64,000 nucleotides of DNA from assembly GCA_002481295.1 (NCBI GenBank), contig DLDU01000047.1:30770-94769 (forward strand), in the 5' to 3' direction. Position 1 is the first letter of the stretch. The number at the start of each line of letters is the position of its first letter. The position numbers and the translations under genes were made by a program. Source of the DNA: Prevotella sp. UBA7764. GTDB taxonomy: Bacteria; Bacteroidota; Bacteroidia; Bacteroidales; Bacteroidaceae. Below are positions 14,248 through 23,631 of the stretch, one piece after another. Under the pieces are notes generated by a model. That model searched no databases and had not been told where the DNA came from. It saw only the letters and a program-made list of their open reading frames with translations.

Positions 14248-15645
14248 TTACTCCGCCAGCACTGGATTCGTGCTGAATGCCTCTGCCCACTCGCAGAGGA
14301 ACGCGGACCAGCCCACACTGGCATCACCGACACCATCGCCGCCATCGGCGCACATCGAGCCGGCAAAGTCACCATAGCTACCGAAGCCCAACAAAGCGAC
14401 ACCACGGAGGCCGCTCTTAGATCCCGGATTATAATATCCGTCTCCAAAGTACGTTGACTGGCTTCCGCCATCTTCAGACGGCCAAAATGCAAGATGTGAC
14501 ATATTGTATGACTTCGGGTATTTCCATCCTTCGGTATTATATGGTGCCCTGCTATGCAATACATGCCCATCTAACGAATTCAGATTGAAGAGAGTCTTGC
14601 CAACGCTATCATCGATATATAGGCTCTGACTGCCATCTTCGTTGCAATTGATGAGCATGTTCTCGCTCATGCACCAGAGCGCTTTATAGTCGTTCTTCAA
14701 TCCATAGAAGTTCGGGATGGCGCTATACTCTATGTCCTTGGCCGTACCATCTTTATTCGTCGTACTACCTTTGAACGATCCTACTTCCAGCGCGTCTCCA
14801 TCCTCCACAAGCGCATTAAGTGGCAAATAGCCATTATCCCATGGATATGATTCTGAGCATCCCATGCCCGTTCCACCCTGGTGCAGACCGTCCGTGGTTA
14901 GATTAGCATTGAAGCCGGCCTGAATACACCTATTATGGAAGATCAACCGCTTGAGCATACCGGTCACGAAGTTCATCACGCGCTCATTTGCAAACCACAG
15001 GTCACCATTTTTGTGGGCGGCAGTCTGCAAAGTTAATATTGACTTGTTAAAAACTGGAACCGTTGCCGTGCCTACACTCTTCAACGACTGTGTAGCACTG
15101 TCGTATGCGGCGTAACCGGAAGCTGAGCGCGAGCCTACAGGGATATAGTAGTTCCAAAATCCCTTACGTTTGCTGAAAGACATCGTCTCGTAGGTATAAC
15201 CGGCAAGCTTGAAGTTCTGATAATAGAACGGTTTGTCCCATCCCCACTGATAATGTCCCATACTGCCGTCAAGGACCGCTTCCTCTCCGGTCTCCAGCAG
15301 CAGGTGCGTCTTGGGCGATAGCTTACGACGTGAGTGATCGTTCTGCACCAGGTATCCACCGAGATTGAGCAGGGTAGGCAGTTGTCTGAGCATCGACAGG
15401 GAGCCGACGACTTCCGTCTCAGTTTTCGCGTCCTTATACCGGATGCCGCACCATTCTGCGCCAGCCTGGCTGACGGCGTCGCTCAGCAGCATACGGCTTG
15501 CCTTACCTGTCAGAGAGTCGTAGAGTTCCACATACTGCCCAGCCGTGTCCATACTCGCCAGGTCGAGGTCTCCGATCTGTTTCGCGTTATCAAAAGCTTG
15601 TATGATCAGCTTCACTTTTGCTTCTTCGTCTGTTGTTAATGCCAT
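14248..15645 (-). CDS. DGR target: putative tail-tip/receptor-binding protein with variable C-type-lectin-like C-terminus
   Basis: The 465-aa product carries the variable repeat in its last 55 residues. The C-terminal 250 residues, rich in Trp, Gly and Tyr, with the conserved framework GLRGVALLGFGSYGDFAG and GVGDASVGWSAFL, look like a formylglycine-enzyme/C-type-lectin-type fold, the usual DGR display scaffold. Thirteen codons differ from the template, all through A changes (for example N to F, S, Y, D, G, C; K to A, E; Y to C). The N-terminal 100 residues look like a phage attachment region. It follows two fibre-like genes, so it probably sits at the tail tip and contacts the host receptor. 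The receptor is unknown. Confidence 0.92.
   Translation of the reverse strand: MALTTDEEAKVKLIIQAFDNAKQIGDLDLASMDTAGQYVELYDSLTGKASRMLLSDAVSQAGAEWCGIRYKDAKTETEVVGSLSMLRQLPTLLNLGGYLVQNDHSRRKLSPKTHLLLETGEEAVLDGSMGHYQWGWDKPFYYQNFKLAGYTYETMSFSKRKGFWNYYIPVGSRSASGYAAYDSATQSLKSVGTATVPVFNKSILTLQTAAHKNGDLWFANERVMNFVTGMLKRLIFHNRCIQAGFNANLTTDGLHQGGTGMGCSESYPWDNGYLPLNALVEDGDALEVGSFKGSTTNKDGTAKDIEYSAIPNFYGLKNDYKALWCMSENMLINCNEDGSQSLYIDDSVGKTLFNLNSLDGHVLHSRAPYNTEGWKYPKSYNMSHLAFWPSEDGGSQSTYFGDGYYNPGSKSGLRGVALLGFGSYGDFAGSMCADGGDGVGDASVGWSAFLCEWAEAFSTNPVLAE
14257..14275. other. Hairpin/cruciform just downstream of VR
   Basis: CAGCAC (14257-14262) pairs perfectly with GTGCTG (14270-14275) around a 7-nt loop. 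It lies 13 bp after the end of VR, within the last codons of the target gene. In the Bordetella phage DGR a hairpin a few bases past the VR is required for efficient homing, so a similar role is inferred. Confidence 0.6.
14289..14416 (-). repeat. DGR variable repeat (VR)
   Basis: This copy lies in the 3' end of the target gene and matches TR at every base that is not A in the template. The block GAGGAACGCGGACCAG (14296-14311, + strand) is invariant and GC-rich. Four further A substitutions follow it (14290-14295), so mutagenesis extends past this block. Beyond 14288 non-A mismatches begin, which may mark the IMH versus IMH* boundary. Confidence 0.97.
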
Positions 15646-15663
15646 AATATATTGATTTATGAG

Positions 15664-16455
15664 TTATACGATTCTGAAACCACTATTAGTCATTCTGATG
15701 GTGCCGTTGCCCGACAAACGCATATAAGGTTGTCTGACTGTAATCTTGATTTCCACATAGAGTGCAGTGTTGTTTGTCGGGATAACATAGAACCAGGTAT
15801 CTCCGGTACCGTTGATGGTCAGCCTTCCTCCCGGATCCACATTCATAGCGTTGCCACGCGCCTTTTGGAAAATCACGTTCTGCGGGTAGTAGGCTGGTAC
15901 CAACCTCGCATTGATTCTTTGCGGGACTTTGTTACGGATGGAAATATCTACCGGATATTCGACATACATCTCCTCCGGCTTAAGCACCTCCTTTGCCGCA
16001 ATTTTCTTGGCGAGAGCTTCCATCTCCGCTATCTTCGTTGTTGCCGAGGCAGCAGCTGATGTTGCAGAGGTAGCAGCAGCTGTGGACGAGTCTGTAGCGG
16101 TCTTAGCCGCGTCCACCATCTCCGAGAAGCTTTTCTTTCTTGCAGTCTCGTTGGCTATGCGTTCCGCCTCACTCTTTTTTCTTATCTCCTCAGCCGCTAT
16201 GGCTGCCACGAGTGCGGTAAGATCCACCCATGTACGCCAGTTCTTTTTGTCTGTGTCTGGATTCGATGTGTTGCCGTCTTTGAGTGACAGGTGTACGCCA
16301 TTGGCCGTATGGGCGATGTCATGCTCATCATAGCCGGTAATCTCTTCCGTCGCCTGCGTGTCCGGGTCGGTATAAGTGAACTTGTACCCGTCCACCCAGT
16401 CGCCTTTGTCGGTAAACACGGTTGTTCCGACATAGATATCTGTCTGTTCTGCCAT
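15664..16455 (-). CDS. Fibre-like phage structural protein upstream of the DGR target
   Basis: The 263-aa protein has three parts. The N-terminus (IYVGTTVFTDKGDWVDGY) resembles a phage attachment segment. The middle (about 85-160) is an Ala/Ser/Glu coiled coil (TAAATSATSAAASATTKIAE). The C-terminus is beta-rich (GDTWFYVIPTNNTALYVEI). It is 18 bp upstream of the DGR target and in the same unit, so the two probably act together at the tail tip. No family was recognised. Confidence 0.65.
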   Translation of the reverse strand: MAEQTDIYVGTTVFTDKGDWVDGYKFTYTDPDTQATEEITGYDEHDIAHTANGVHLSLKDGNTSNPDTDKKNWRTWVDLTALVAAIAAEEIRKKSEAERIANETARKKSFSEMVDAAKTATDSSTAAATSATSAAASATTKIAEMEALAKKIAAKEVLKPEEMYVEYPVDISIRNKVPQRINARLVPAYYPQNVIFQKARGNAMNVDPGGRLTINGTGDTWFYVIPTNNTALYVEIKITVRQPYMRLSGNGTIRMTNSGFRIV

Positions 16456-16459
16456 ATCC

Positions 16460-17263
16460 TTATATTTTTATGTAGAGTTTGTTTCTTCTGATCCTCACAC
16501 GCTCTGCAATCAGCGAACTGTTATCTCGCACATACAGTCTGTTGCGCTTGAAGATGAAGCTAGGGTACATCATTCCGCCTTTGGCTATCTTGTGCGTGTC
16601 GACATACGCTTTCGTCGCTTCATCCCATTTCCACCAGTTGCCGTTATCTCCCTGTATAGTCGGGTGGTCGTTGAGCTCCTTGCTGCGATCTGTTTGCACT
16701 TTGCAGGCCGCCGTCTGAGTTTTTGACGTTGCAGCGGCATCATTGGTTGCCTTGGCAGCAGCCTGTGCCGATGCAGCCTGCGCATTGGCAGAGGCAGCGG
16801 CATCGTTGGCGGATGCTGTAGCGGAAGTGGCATTGATAGTGACTGTCTTTGCCTTCGCGGCTTCACTGTTGGCAGAGGCAGCGGCATCAAGCGCTGCTTG
16901 TTTCTCCTGTGTGATGTCCGTGATGGCGTCCGTCACCTTCTTGGCGGCGGCATTGGCGCTGTTGGCAGCCGTGTCGGCGTTCTGCGATGATGCGTTAGCC
17001 TTCGAGGCGGCATCCTTGGCAGCAGCGATCTGCTTGTCGACGTCTTTGGTAAGCAGCTGTAGCGGTGCCACGACCTGCTTGCGAACGCCGTTGCCGTCAT
17101 CGTAGAGGGCTGGCATCGTCTTGATATGATCAATACTCGTTGCCACCTCGCAGTCAAAGATATTCTTCGACTGCTTGGAAAGGTACTTAAAGAAGTATGG
17201 TGCAAAGGCTGTAACAAACGCCTGCAGCTCCTCCTCACTTGTGATATTACTTACACCAATCAT
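16460..17263 (-). CDS. Ala-rich coiled-coil tail fibre-like protein
   Basis: The 267-aa protein has a very long Ala/Ser/Lys coiled coil (about 75-190, for example AASKANASSQNADTAANSA) between a globular N-terminus (ITSEEELQAFVTAFAPYFF) and a basic beta-like C-terminus (IFKRNRLYVRD, RIRRNKLYIKI). Similar coiled coils form trimeric phage fibre shafts. It sits 4 bp upstream of the next fibre gene in one operon. The role is inferred from composition and position. Confidence 0.6.
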   Translation of the reverse strand: MIGVSNITSEEELQAFVTAFAPYFFKYLSKQSKNIFDCEVATSIDHIKTMPALYDDGNGVRKQVVAPLQLLTKDVDKQIAAAKDAASKANASSQNADTAANSANAAAKKVTDAITDITQEKQAALDAAASANSEAAKAKTVTINATSATASANDAAASANAQAASAQAAAKATNDAAATSKTQTAACKVQTDRSKELNDHPTIQGDNGNWWKWDEATKAYVDTHKIAKGGMMYPSFIFKRNRLYVRDNSSLIAERVRIRRNKLYIKI

Positions 17264-17265
17264 AA

Positions 17266-17565
17266 CTAACCATTCTCTATGAAGTCGTATATTTGCCCGT
17301 ATAGGCCGGCGGCGAATACCCGTCCTGCTACCTCTTTGATGAGTGCTCCTTCTTCTGTAGTAATCTCTATCTCTTTATCTGCTCCAGCCAGTTTGTTCAG
17401 CAATTTGTAAGCTTGCAACTTCTTTTCTGGCGTAGCTCCATCGTTGATCCCGACGGAATAGAGCTGCATGGCGATGAGATTACCCATACTCTGTTGTTTT
17501 TGGTCTTCACCTATCAGTGGTTTCCCGCTGTAGTTCATTACCGGCCTGTTGAAGTTTCTTTTCAT
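17266..17565 (-). CDS. Small phage protein of unknown function in the tail-fibre operon
   Basis: The 99-aa product starts RNFNRPVMNYSGKPLIGEDQ and ends with a mixed helical region (LLNKLAGADKEIEITTEEG). There is no signal peptide or membrane segment. It lies 12 bp after the large 1401-aa tail gene and 2 bp before the coiled-coil fibre gene. It could be a tail-fibre assembly or linker protein, but nothing in the sequence proves it. Confidence 0.55.
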   Translation of the reverse strand: MKRNFNRPVMNYSGKPLIGEDQKQQSMGNLIAMQLYSVGINDGATPEKKLQAYKLLNKLAGADKEIEITTEEGALIKEVAGRVFAAGLYGQIYDFIENG

Positions 17566-17577
17566 ATTCTATTATTT

Positions 17578-20500
17578 TTATCGGTTTGAAGCGTCTAGGT
17601 ACCAATTACCATCATACGCGTAAAAATTCAGGATTTCATAATCCGACGCCGAATTAAATTCAGTTTTTGATCCGCTACCGTACCTTATGGCGCCACCATC
17701 TGCCTTGAACGTTAAATTGCCATTCCCCACTTTTATGAATGTGTAATGCGCGTTGGGAGGCGCATCTATGGGGAAATGGATTGTGAGCGGTGACGTGTTC
17801 AGCATGTAGAATACTGTCCCGGATAGTGCTTCTTCCCCACCTACCTTGAAGCAATCGTTTTCTACCGTTACCCCTGATGCTGAATCCAGTGTATACCATT
17901 GTGTTCGCACTCCATCGACTATGCCGTTATGTAGCTTCGCCGCGATTCTCTCTCCATAAACACCGACTATATCACTATCTATGTCGAGTCCCACGAAATT
18001 ACCATAAGCCTCAGAGGGGGCTCCGTTTATTTTAATACCCGTGTATGTCTTCTGCATGTTACCGCCGTTCAACTGCACGTCTATCATATTGTCTGCTTCC
18101 GCATCCATATGAATATATTTGCCCGTGTAATTGTACGACGCTTCGTTATCATATCTTTGCAGATAGATATGCTGTGGGGTAACGGTCACTCCATACCCAT
18201 CGGCACCGGCAGACAATGAGTTCTCCGAGATATTCAGTCCACCGATCTTGCCGGTGTTGGCATTGATTGTCCCGCTTACATACGCTTCATTCATGTGGAC
18301 TTTCCCGTTGGTGTCGACCCAAAACTTATCGTTAATGATGGTCTCACCTTTAAAGATGATCTTGCTCGCACGAAGTTCTATGCTGTCCACCGTCTGCTTA
18401 ATCAAACTCTCGATGGTGTTCTGTCCCTCCTTGTAGGAAGACGGGGCGACATTAGCCAGATCTGTGTTGACGGCAGGCTCCAGCTGTATCTTCTTCGCAT
18501 AGAAGTAGCCCTTTGTTGCCGTTATGGTTGTCACGGTCTCGGTTATGTCGTATTGCCCGTCTGACCGCTTTGTCCCGGTGTAGTTGCGTGTCACACGCAC
18601 CCTCCCGCTGTCCTGCGAGACGGTAACGTTGCCGGGGATGCCAGACTGCGTTGAGTAGTTCGTTACTGTCGACGACGTCACCTGTGAGCGATAGCTGCGA
18701 TTGACGAATTTGAAGCGCGTATATTTCCCTGTGGCCTGGAAGATGATGTAATAGCGTTTTTCGATTCCGTCATCCAGCTTGCGGTACCGCAACATTCTCA
18801 TGGTTGTATGCGCAGTCTCATCATCGTCCCTGCTGCTGTAGTTGATCCCCTCAGAGTAGGTATAGGCCCCATCCTTCGACGATGCAGACCCGATCAGCAC
18901 ATAGAAGTCAGATACGCTTTCATCTGATACGAGTGTGCTGAATGACAATATATAATATTTCCCCTTTTCTGTCTTGGACACTGGCGAGCACAAAGCTGCG
19001 AGGCTTGATGAGCTGCTGTTCGAGAAGCTCACGTCACCTATCGGAAAGGCATTGCGCACTACGAACTCTCTTTCATCGACCGTAAAGTCAAGCGTTGCCG
19101 TCTCTCGGTCCTGTTCCAACGTCCAGAGCTGCCCTGATCCGGTGCCTACGAGCAGGTTGTCTGAGGCCTCGCCCTTACCGGCATAGAGCACATTGCCATC
19201 GGCGGTCGTGAGGATCCCCGCTTCTGTCCATTTGGCACCGATCGGATTGCCATTTTCGTCATAGTATACTCCGATCTGCGTGACACGTGACTGTACCTTC
19301 GTAAAGTCGGTATACAGCGTTGAGTATTCCGTCGTCAAGTCCCCTATTTTCGTGTTATGCGCACTGATTTGGCCTTCGGCCGTAGTGAGACGAGAATTCA
19401 GTTTATTGTATCCATTTGTGTAGTCATTCACATATGTTGTCACGCTGTTGTTCAGCATGTCATAATTCGTACCAAGTTCACTCACCTTCCCGTTGAGCGA
19501 GTCGATATTCTTTGCATTGATGCTGATACCGTCTGCGTTGACCGATATGAGACGGCGTATCTCTTTTTGATCATTAGGATACGTCTGATTGACAAAAGTA
19601 TCAACGCGATTGTTCACAGCATCGATATTCACGCCCAGCTGTTTGATATTGTTGTTGGCAGTATCAATTTTTGTGCTCAATGCCGAAATCCCGGCTGCGT
19701 TCACCTTGATCCGGTTGTCGATAGCCGACTTATCTGCAGGATAAGTGGTGTTGACGAATAAATCTACCTGTGTGTTCAGTGCATCGACTACCAATCCCAG
19801 TGATGTGAATTTCCCTGCTATGGCATCATCGTTCTGACCAAGCAATTTTATAGCCTCTGCTGTCTGATCGATAGAAGTGCTGACAGTGCGTGCCAGATTG
19901 CTCAGCGCAGTGTCCGTGATGGCCACAAAGGCAATACGACACTCACCCGTGTAACGGATGACGAAGTTGCCGGTGCCATTCCATTTACCGTTGAAGTTGA
20001 TTGTTGTCCACTCGCCCGTATAGGGTACGTCTATGGTTCGCACAGACAAGTCATTGGTCTTACCTTCCACATCGGTGCAGTCAGTGAAGCCAATGGTCAG
20101 CTGCCCGGCTGTGAGCGCATATATTCGCAGAGACACATAGAGTGTGTCCTGGACATCCTCCATGGCTCCGTCCGTAGCCTTGCGCAGCTCGACAGCATTA
20201 TTGCCCTTGGCGTCTGTCTTCGTAGAAGTTTGGCCAGTTGGCTTACTGTATTCCTTGTGCGTCTTGGGCGGGTCGATGAGTGCATTCTTTTGGGTCAGCC
20301 CACAGTTGAGCACCCTCAGAACCTGGCGCCCCTCCGATCTTTCTATCTCTATACGGTGATTGCCGCCGGCCGTGGCATGCCCATTGACCATTACCGGGAG
20401 TGAGGTCGCGGGGTCCATCCAGAAGGATGTATCGTCCGTGTCGTCGATAGTCCACCCGTCAATGAACGTCTCCTCACCCACTGCGGTAAGGAACTGACCA

Positions 20501-21783
20501 TTGTGGAGATAGTTGGTATCGTCTGTCAGCTCATATTGCGTCTTGGTGAAGTTGGAAGAGAAGATGTCGGTCAATATTTGAAATTTCGTGTCGATATTCT
20601 CACCCGTCCGACGTAGCACCAGGTCGCCGACGGCATAGAGATTCTGTAGCAGCTCACCGAACCCTTTCAGCTGGCCAAAGCTGGGATGGGTGATACCTTG
20701 CAGGTTGCCGAGCCGCCCCTTCAATGCACTATCAGGATCCGTCTTCAGCCCATAGATGATATCCATGTAGGGCGTTTTTGGCCCCACCGTCGTGATGCTG
20801 ACGATACCCTTGCGGTCCTCATCCGTAAGGTTGTCGACACGTACGAAGGTATCCTTCTTTTTGATGAGCTTCTCCGGAGTGGCGCCTTCCATGGATGAAG
20901 TGAAGTTGCGAAACTTCACCCAGGCCAGCATGTCCTCCCCTGTCCCCTCAGAACCTACCTCCGTCACGATGAGCTCATAGCGCTTGGTGACGTAGTAGCC
21001 ATTGGCTGCCGATGGCGAGCCGTTGTATTGCTGTACCATGATGACATCATCCTTGCGGAAGGGATTATACATCCGCCCTTCCTTGGTGTCGAGATACACC
21101 TTGCCACTCTCAGCGTCATAGTGGTCGACCTCAAGCATGCCTGTGAAGATGCGGTTGTCATTTTCCCCGAGCAGCTGCGAGATGATCATCTCATAGACAC
21201 GCATGGTTCCGCGAACGATGAGATTGTCTAGCTCGGCCGTGTAGCGCTGTTCTGTCTTCCCAGCGGCATTTGGCACGGCCTCTCCCCACAGTCTCCAGCC
21301 GAATCCATCTAGGAAGCCCGACTGATACTTAGGAGAGGACAGATCCCCGCCAAAAACGCTGTTGCCCTCTACGAGCAACGAGCCTACCGTGGCCTTGGCC
21401 CAGGCTACAATTTGGTCGACGCAGAGCTTGTACTTCCCCGTCAGTGTGTCAACTACGGCAATGGCAAAACCAGTCTTAATCTTCTCGCTGAATTCTGGCG
21501 AAGCAATGGTATAAGCTATGATGTTGCCGTCCTTATCGAACTGAAAGATATCATCGATCTTGATACCTTTCAGGAAGGTGATAAGGCCCTTGGCCACGTC
21601 ATCTTTCTCCTTCGAGAGATACCAATTCGAGATATCTGCCAGCGCAGTCTCCACGCTCGCGGCCACATACTTGAAGATCTCCATCATTGTGCTGCCCACC
21701 CGCTTTGCGGTATTGGCAGCCTCACGACGCTCATCACGTATCTGCTCGATGTGCTTCTCTATGTCTTTCGCCTCTAAACTCAT
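17578..21783 (-). CDS. Large phage tail protein (putative tail tip/central fibre)
   Basis: The 1401-aa protein opens with a charged helix (KDIEKHIEQIRDERREAA). A structural region follows (about 100-420), then a carbohydrate-binding-like beta region near 440-660, then helical repeats at about 660-840. The motif NxxVDxFVNxTYPxDxxxI occurs there at least twice (LFVNTTYPADK and TFVNQTYPNDQ), suggesting a rod built from internal duplications. A beta-rich C-terminus ends in YAYDGNWYLDASNR. It has its own late-type promoter and leads the operon holding the fibres and the DGR target. Its length and place fit a tail tip attachment protein. Confidence 0.75.
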   Translation of the reverse strand: MSLEAKDIEKHIEQIRDERREAANTAKRVGSTMMEIFKYVAASVETALADISNWYLSKEKDDVAKGLITFLKGIKIDDIFQFDKDGNIIAYTIASPEFSEKIKTGFAIAVVDTLTGKYKLCVDQIVAWAKATVGSLLVEGNSVFGGDLSSPKYQSGFLDGFGWRLWGEAVPNAAGKTEQRYTAELDNLIVRGTMRVYEMIISQLLGENDNRIFTGMLEVDHYDAESGKVYLDTKEGRMYNPFRKDDVIMVQQYNGSPSAANGYYVTKRYELIVTEVGSEGTGEDMLAWVKFRNFTSSMEGATPEKLIKKKDTFVRVDNLTDEDRKGIVSITTVGPKTPYMDIIYGLKTDPDSALKGRLGNLQGITHPSFGQLKGFGELLQNLYAVGDLVLRRTGENIDTKFQILTDIFSSNFTKTQYELTDDTNYLHNGQFLTAVGEETFIDGWTIDDTDDTSFWMDPATSLPVMVNGHATAGGNHRIEIERSEGRQVLRVLNCGLTQKNALIDPPKTHKEYSKPTGQTSTKTDAKGNNAVELRKATDGAMEDVQDTLYVSLRIYALTAGQLTIGFTDCTDVEGKTNDLSVRTIDVPYTGEWTTINFNGKWNGTGNFVIRYTGECRIAFVAITDTALSNLARTVSTSIDQTAEAIKLLGQNDDAIAGKFTSLGLVVDALNTQVDLFVNTTYPADKSAIDNRIKVNAAGISALSTKIDTANNNIKQLGVNIDAVNNRVDTFVNQTYPNDQKEIRRLISVNADGISINAKNIDSLNGKVSELGTNYDMLNNSVTTYVNDYTNGYNKLNSRLTTAEGQISAHNTKIGDLTTEYSTLYTDFTKVQSRVTQIGVYYDENGNPIGAKWTEAGILTTADGNVLYAGKGEASDNLLVGTGSGQLWTLEQDRETATLDFTVDEREFVVRNAFPIGDVSFSNSSSSSLAALCSPVSKTEKGKYYILSFSTLVSDESVSDFYVLIGSASSKDGAYTYSEGINYSSRDDDETAHTTMRMLRYRKLDDGIEKRYYIIFQATGKYTRFKFVNRSYRSQVTSSTVTNYSTQSGIPGNVTVSQDSGRVRVTRNYTGTKRSDGQYDITETVTTITATKGYFYAKKIQLEPAVNTDLANVAPSSYKEGQNTIESLIKQTVDSIELRASKIIFKGETIINDKFWVDTNGKVHMNEAYVSGTINANTGKIGGLNISENSLSAGADGYGVTVTPQHIYLQRYDNEASYNYTGKYIHMDAEADNMIDVQLNGGNMQKTYTGIKINGAPSEAYGNFVGLDIDSDIVGVYGERIAAKLHNGIVDGVRTQWYTLDSASGVTVENDCFKVGGEEALSGTVFYMLNTSPLTIHFPIDAPPNAHYTFIKVGNGNLTFKADGGAIRYGSGSKTEFNSASDYEILNFYAYDGNWYLDASNR

Positions 21784-21787
21784 ATCG

Positions 21788-21823
21788 CAAATTTACGTTA
21801 TCTTGCCTTGCTTTGAAAATACG
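21788..21823 (-). promoter_or_regulatory. Phage late-type promoter before the large tail gene
   Basis: On the minus strand TACGTATTTTC (ending at 21815) is followed after exactly 19 nt by TAAATTTG (21788-21795), 4 bp before the ATG at 21783. The leader would be extremely short or absent. Confidence 0.75.
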
Positions 21824-21826
21824 TAT

Positions 21827-22402
21827 TTACAGGTTCCGCAGTACGCTGCTATTTCGTTTCATGGCGGTGAACAACTGGTTTACGACATTTGATAACGTAC
21901 CGAGATATGCTTCGCCATAGAAGTCCCTGCTTACCTCTCCAAGCTTGAAGATACTTTGAAGATATTTGTATGCAAACCAATCTCTTCTCTCACGTGGTTT
22001 TCCTGTTGTCATGTGTTTTGTACTCCAGCGAGGGCCGCGGCTGCGAGGCTTGTCCAGCCGTGCCGCCTTGCGCAGCGCCGGGTCGAGGATATCGAGGTTA
22101 CCTCCATTCTCCTTGTTGTAGCCATTACCTACACCTGCAGCGACATAGATACCATATTTCATAAACTCATGGACTATAGTCATCTGGTCGCTCCCACTAA
22201 TATGCCCCGTAATGTCGTTGTAGAGTTTCTTGGTGTCGAAGATATTAAGCTTTAGGATTTTCTCTTTCCAAATGTCTATCATCATCTTCACCCATCCTTG
22301 CACCCAATCCTCATACTCTTCCTTACTTTTATCCAGGTCGAAGTATTCATTTGATTTTGTCCAAATCCCTTTATCAAACTTATGTCCTTTATGTCCACTC
22401 AT
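21827..22402 (-). CDS. Phage protein, putative head-tail joining/tail completion
   Basis: The 191-aa protein is Lys/Trp-rich at the N-terminus (EDWVQGWVKMMIDIWKEKIL), with a basic middle (RLDKPRSRGPRWSTKHMTTG) and a helical C-terminus. Its size and location between connector-like genes and the tail operon fit a neck or tail-completion protein, but I do not recognise the family. Its start overlaps the previous gene by 14 nt. Confidence 0.55.
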   Translation of the reverse strand: MSGHKGHKFDKGIWTKSNEYFDLDKSKEEYEDWVQGWVKMMIDIWKEKILKLNIFDTKKLYNDITGHISGSDQMTIVHEFMKYGIYVAAGVGNGYNKENGGNLDILDPALRKAARLDKPRSRGPRWSTKHMTTGKPRERRDWFAYKYLQSIFKLGEVSRDFYGEAYLGTLSNVVNQLFTAMKRNSSVLRNL

Positions 22403-22877
22403 CTTGTTTATACTCCACTTCTATAGGTTCTTGTGTATATAATGTGAAATAAAGCCCAGCCATTCCATTAATCTGATACCTTCCAAATTCCTGTGTAGGT
22501 ATGGAGCGTGTCTCAAACTGAACGAACTGCTCCTCGTATGTGTATTTGTCATTGATTATACGGCTGACGAATTGCCTGAACACTTCTCGACAAAGGTCAA
22601 GTTCCTTTTGTCTTGCATCCATATCAGCATATTCATAAGCTGAAAGGATAAGGACTGTAAATGCACGACGTTTGGTAAAACCATACGTACCGTCATCAGA
22701 TGTAAGGTTTTCAGTATTAGTATCACTGATACAGACAAACCTACTTCCATCACGGTAGTGTTCAATCAGTCCTTCTAGATCTTGTGGTGTGCTGATTACC
22801 ACTGGCTTGAATTTCTCCTGCTGGCAGAGCTTATTCATCTCTGTCATCCTGGTAAAGTATTTGATAGCGTCGAACAT
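22389..22877 (-). CDS. Phage neck/tail-associated protein, unknown
   Basis: The 162-aa product (MFDAIKYFTRMTEMNKLCQQ...) has a beta/alpha pattern with VCISDTNTENLT and a C-terminal INGMAGLYFTLYTQEP. It lies 3 bp after the preceding gene in a tightly packed structural block. Siphoviral tail terminator proteins have about this size and place. That role is only a suggestion. Confidence 0.55.
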   Translation of the reverse strand: MFDAIKYFTRMTEMNKLCQQEKFKPVVISTPQDLEGLIEHYRDGSRFVCISDTNTENLTSDDGTYGFTKRRAFTVLILSAYEYADMDARQKELDLCREVFRQFVSRIINDKYTYEEQFVQFETRSIPTQEFGRYQINGMAGLYFTLYTQEPIEVEYKQDEWT

Positions 22878-22880
22878 GGT

Positions 22881-23627
22881 CTACTTGTTTTTTTGCATGA
22901 TACGTTTCAGCTCCTCGCTCTCGCGTGCCTGAGCATCCAGCTCGGTAAGCGCACGCAGGGTTGTGGTCTTGTTGAGTATATATTCCTCCTTGGTGACATC
23001 GCCCTTGGTCAACAGGCGGATTTGCGCGTCGGTATATTCCCGCAGCACGTCTTGCGTGATTTCTTCTCCCTCGCCCGTCCGGCGGTAGAAATGGGGAAAC
23101 AGCTGGCCGAAATAGTCCTTGACGGCCGTCCACCACATGGCCACGGAGACATAATCGAATTGTGTCTTGACCATTTTCCCGCCGTCGGGAACATGGTAGA
23201 GGATGTCCAGCATCGGGCTGAGCTTTGTCCAGTCGTGCGAAAGCATCCAAGCCTGGTAATAGTTCTCGCACACGAGATAGTTGCCAAACATCAGGTCGCG
23301 CAAATCGAAGCTCACCGCCTCGCAGTGGTGGAGCACGGCCAGACGGCAGCGCATCTCATTGGGCTTTTTTACCCATTCCACCGTGTCGGCCATCATTGGC
23401 AGGAACTCGGGATTGAGCAGAAACGTCTCGCCTGTAGCAACTCGGTAGCAGAGAATTCCGTCTTTTGTCTCGCTGTCAACGCGGCACCCCATGAAATGGA
23501 ACAGTGCCGCCATGGTAATCATCTGCATCATGTCCTCACGCCCGTCGTAGATATTATACAGGCTGATAACATAGCGCAGCTGTCCTTGCGTAAGCTCCTG
23601 CCACCCTTTCGGTATGCGGAACTCCAT
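22881..23627 (-). CDS. Phage protein of unknown function in the connector block
   Basis: I placed the start at the ATG at 23627 (MEFRIPKGWQELTQGQLRYV), 4 bp after the preceding stop; the open frame extends further upstream but would overlap that gene by 179 bp. The 248-aa protein is rich in aromatic residues (AMWWTAVKDYFGQLFPHFYRR) and ends in a charged helix. Its place after a DUF6712-like gene suggests a structural or assembly role. Confidence 0.6.
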   Translation of the reverse strand: MEFRIPKGWQELTQGQLRYVISLYNIYDGREDMMQMITMAALFHFMGCRVDSETKDGILCYRVATGETFLLNPEFLPMMADTVEWVKKPNEMRCRLAVLHHCEAVSFDLRDLMFGNYLVCENYYQAWMLSHDWTKLSPMLDILYHVPDGGKMVKTQFDYVSVAMWWTAVKDYFGQLFPHFYRRTGEGEEITQDVLREYTDAQIRLLTKGDVTKEEYILNKTTTLRALTELDAQARESEELKRIMQKNK

Positions 23628-23631
23628 CTGC

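Noticed and set aside
15664-21783. A second variable repeat in the other tail genes
   Set aside because: I looked for the framework of VR/TR in the fibre genes and the 1401-aa tail gene and found no copy.
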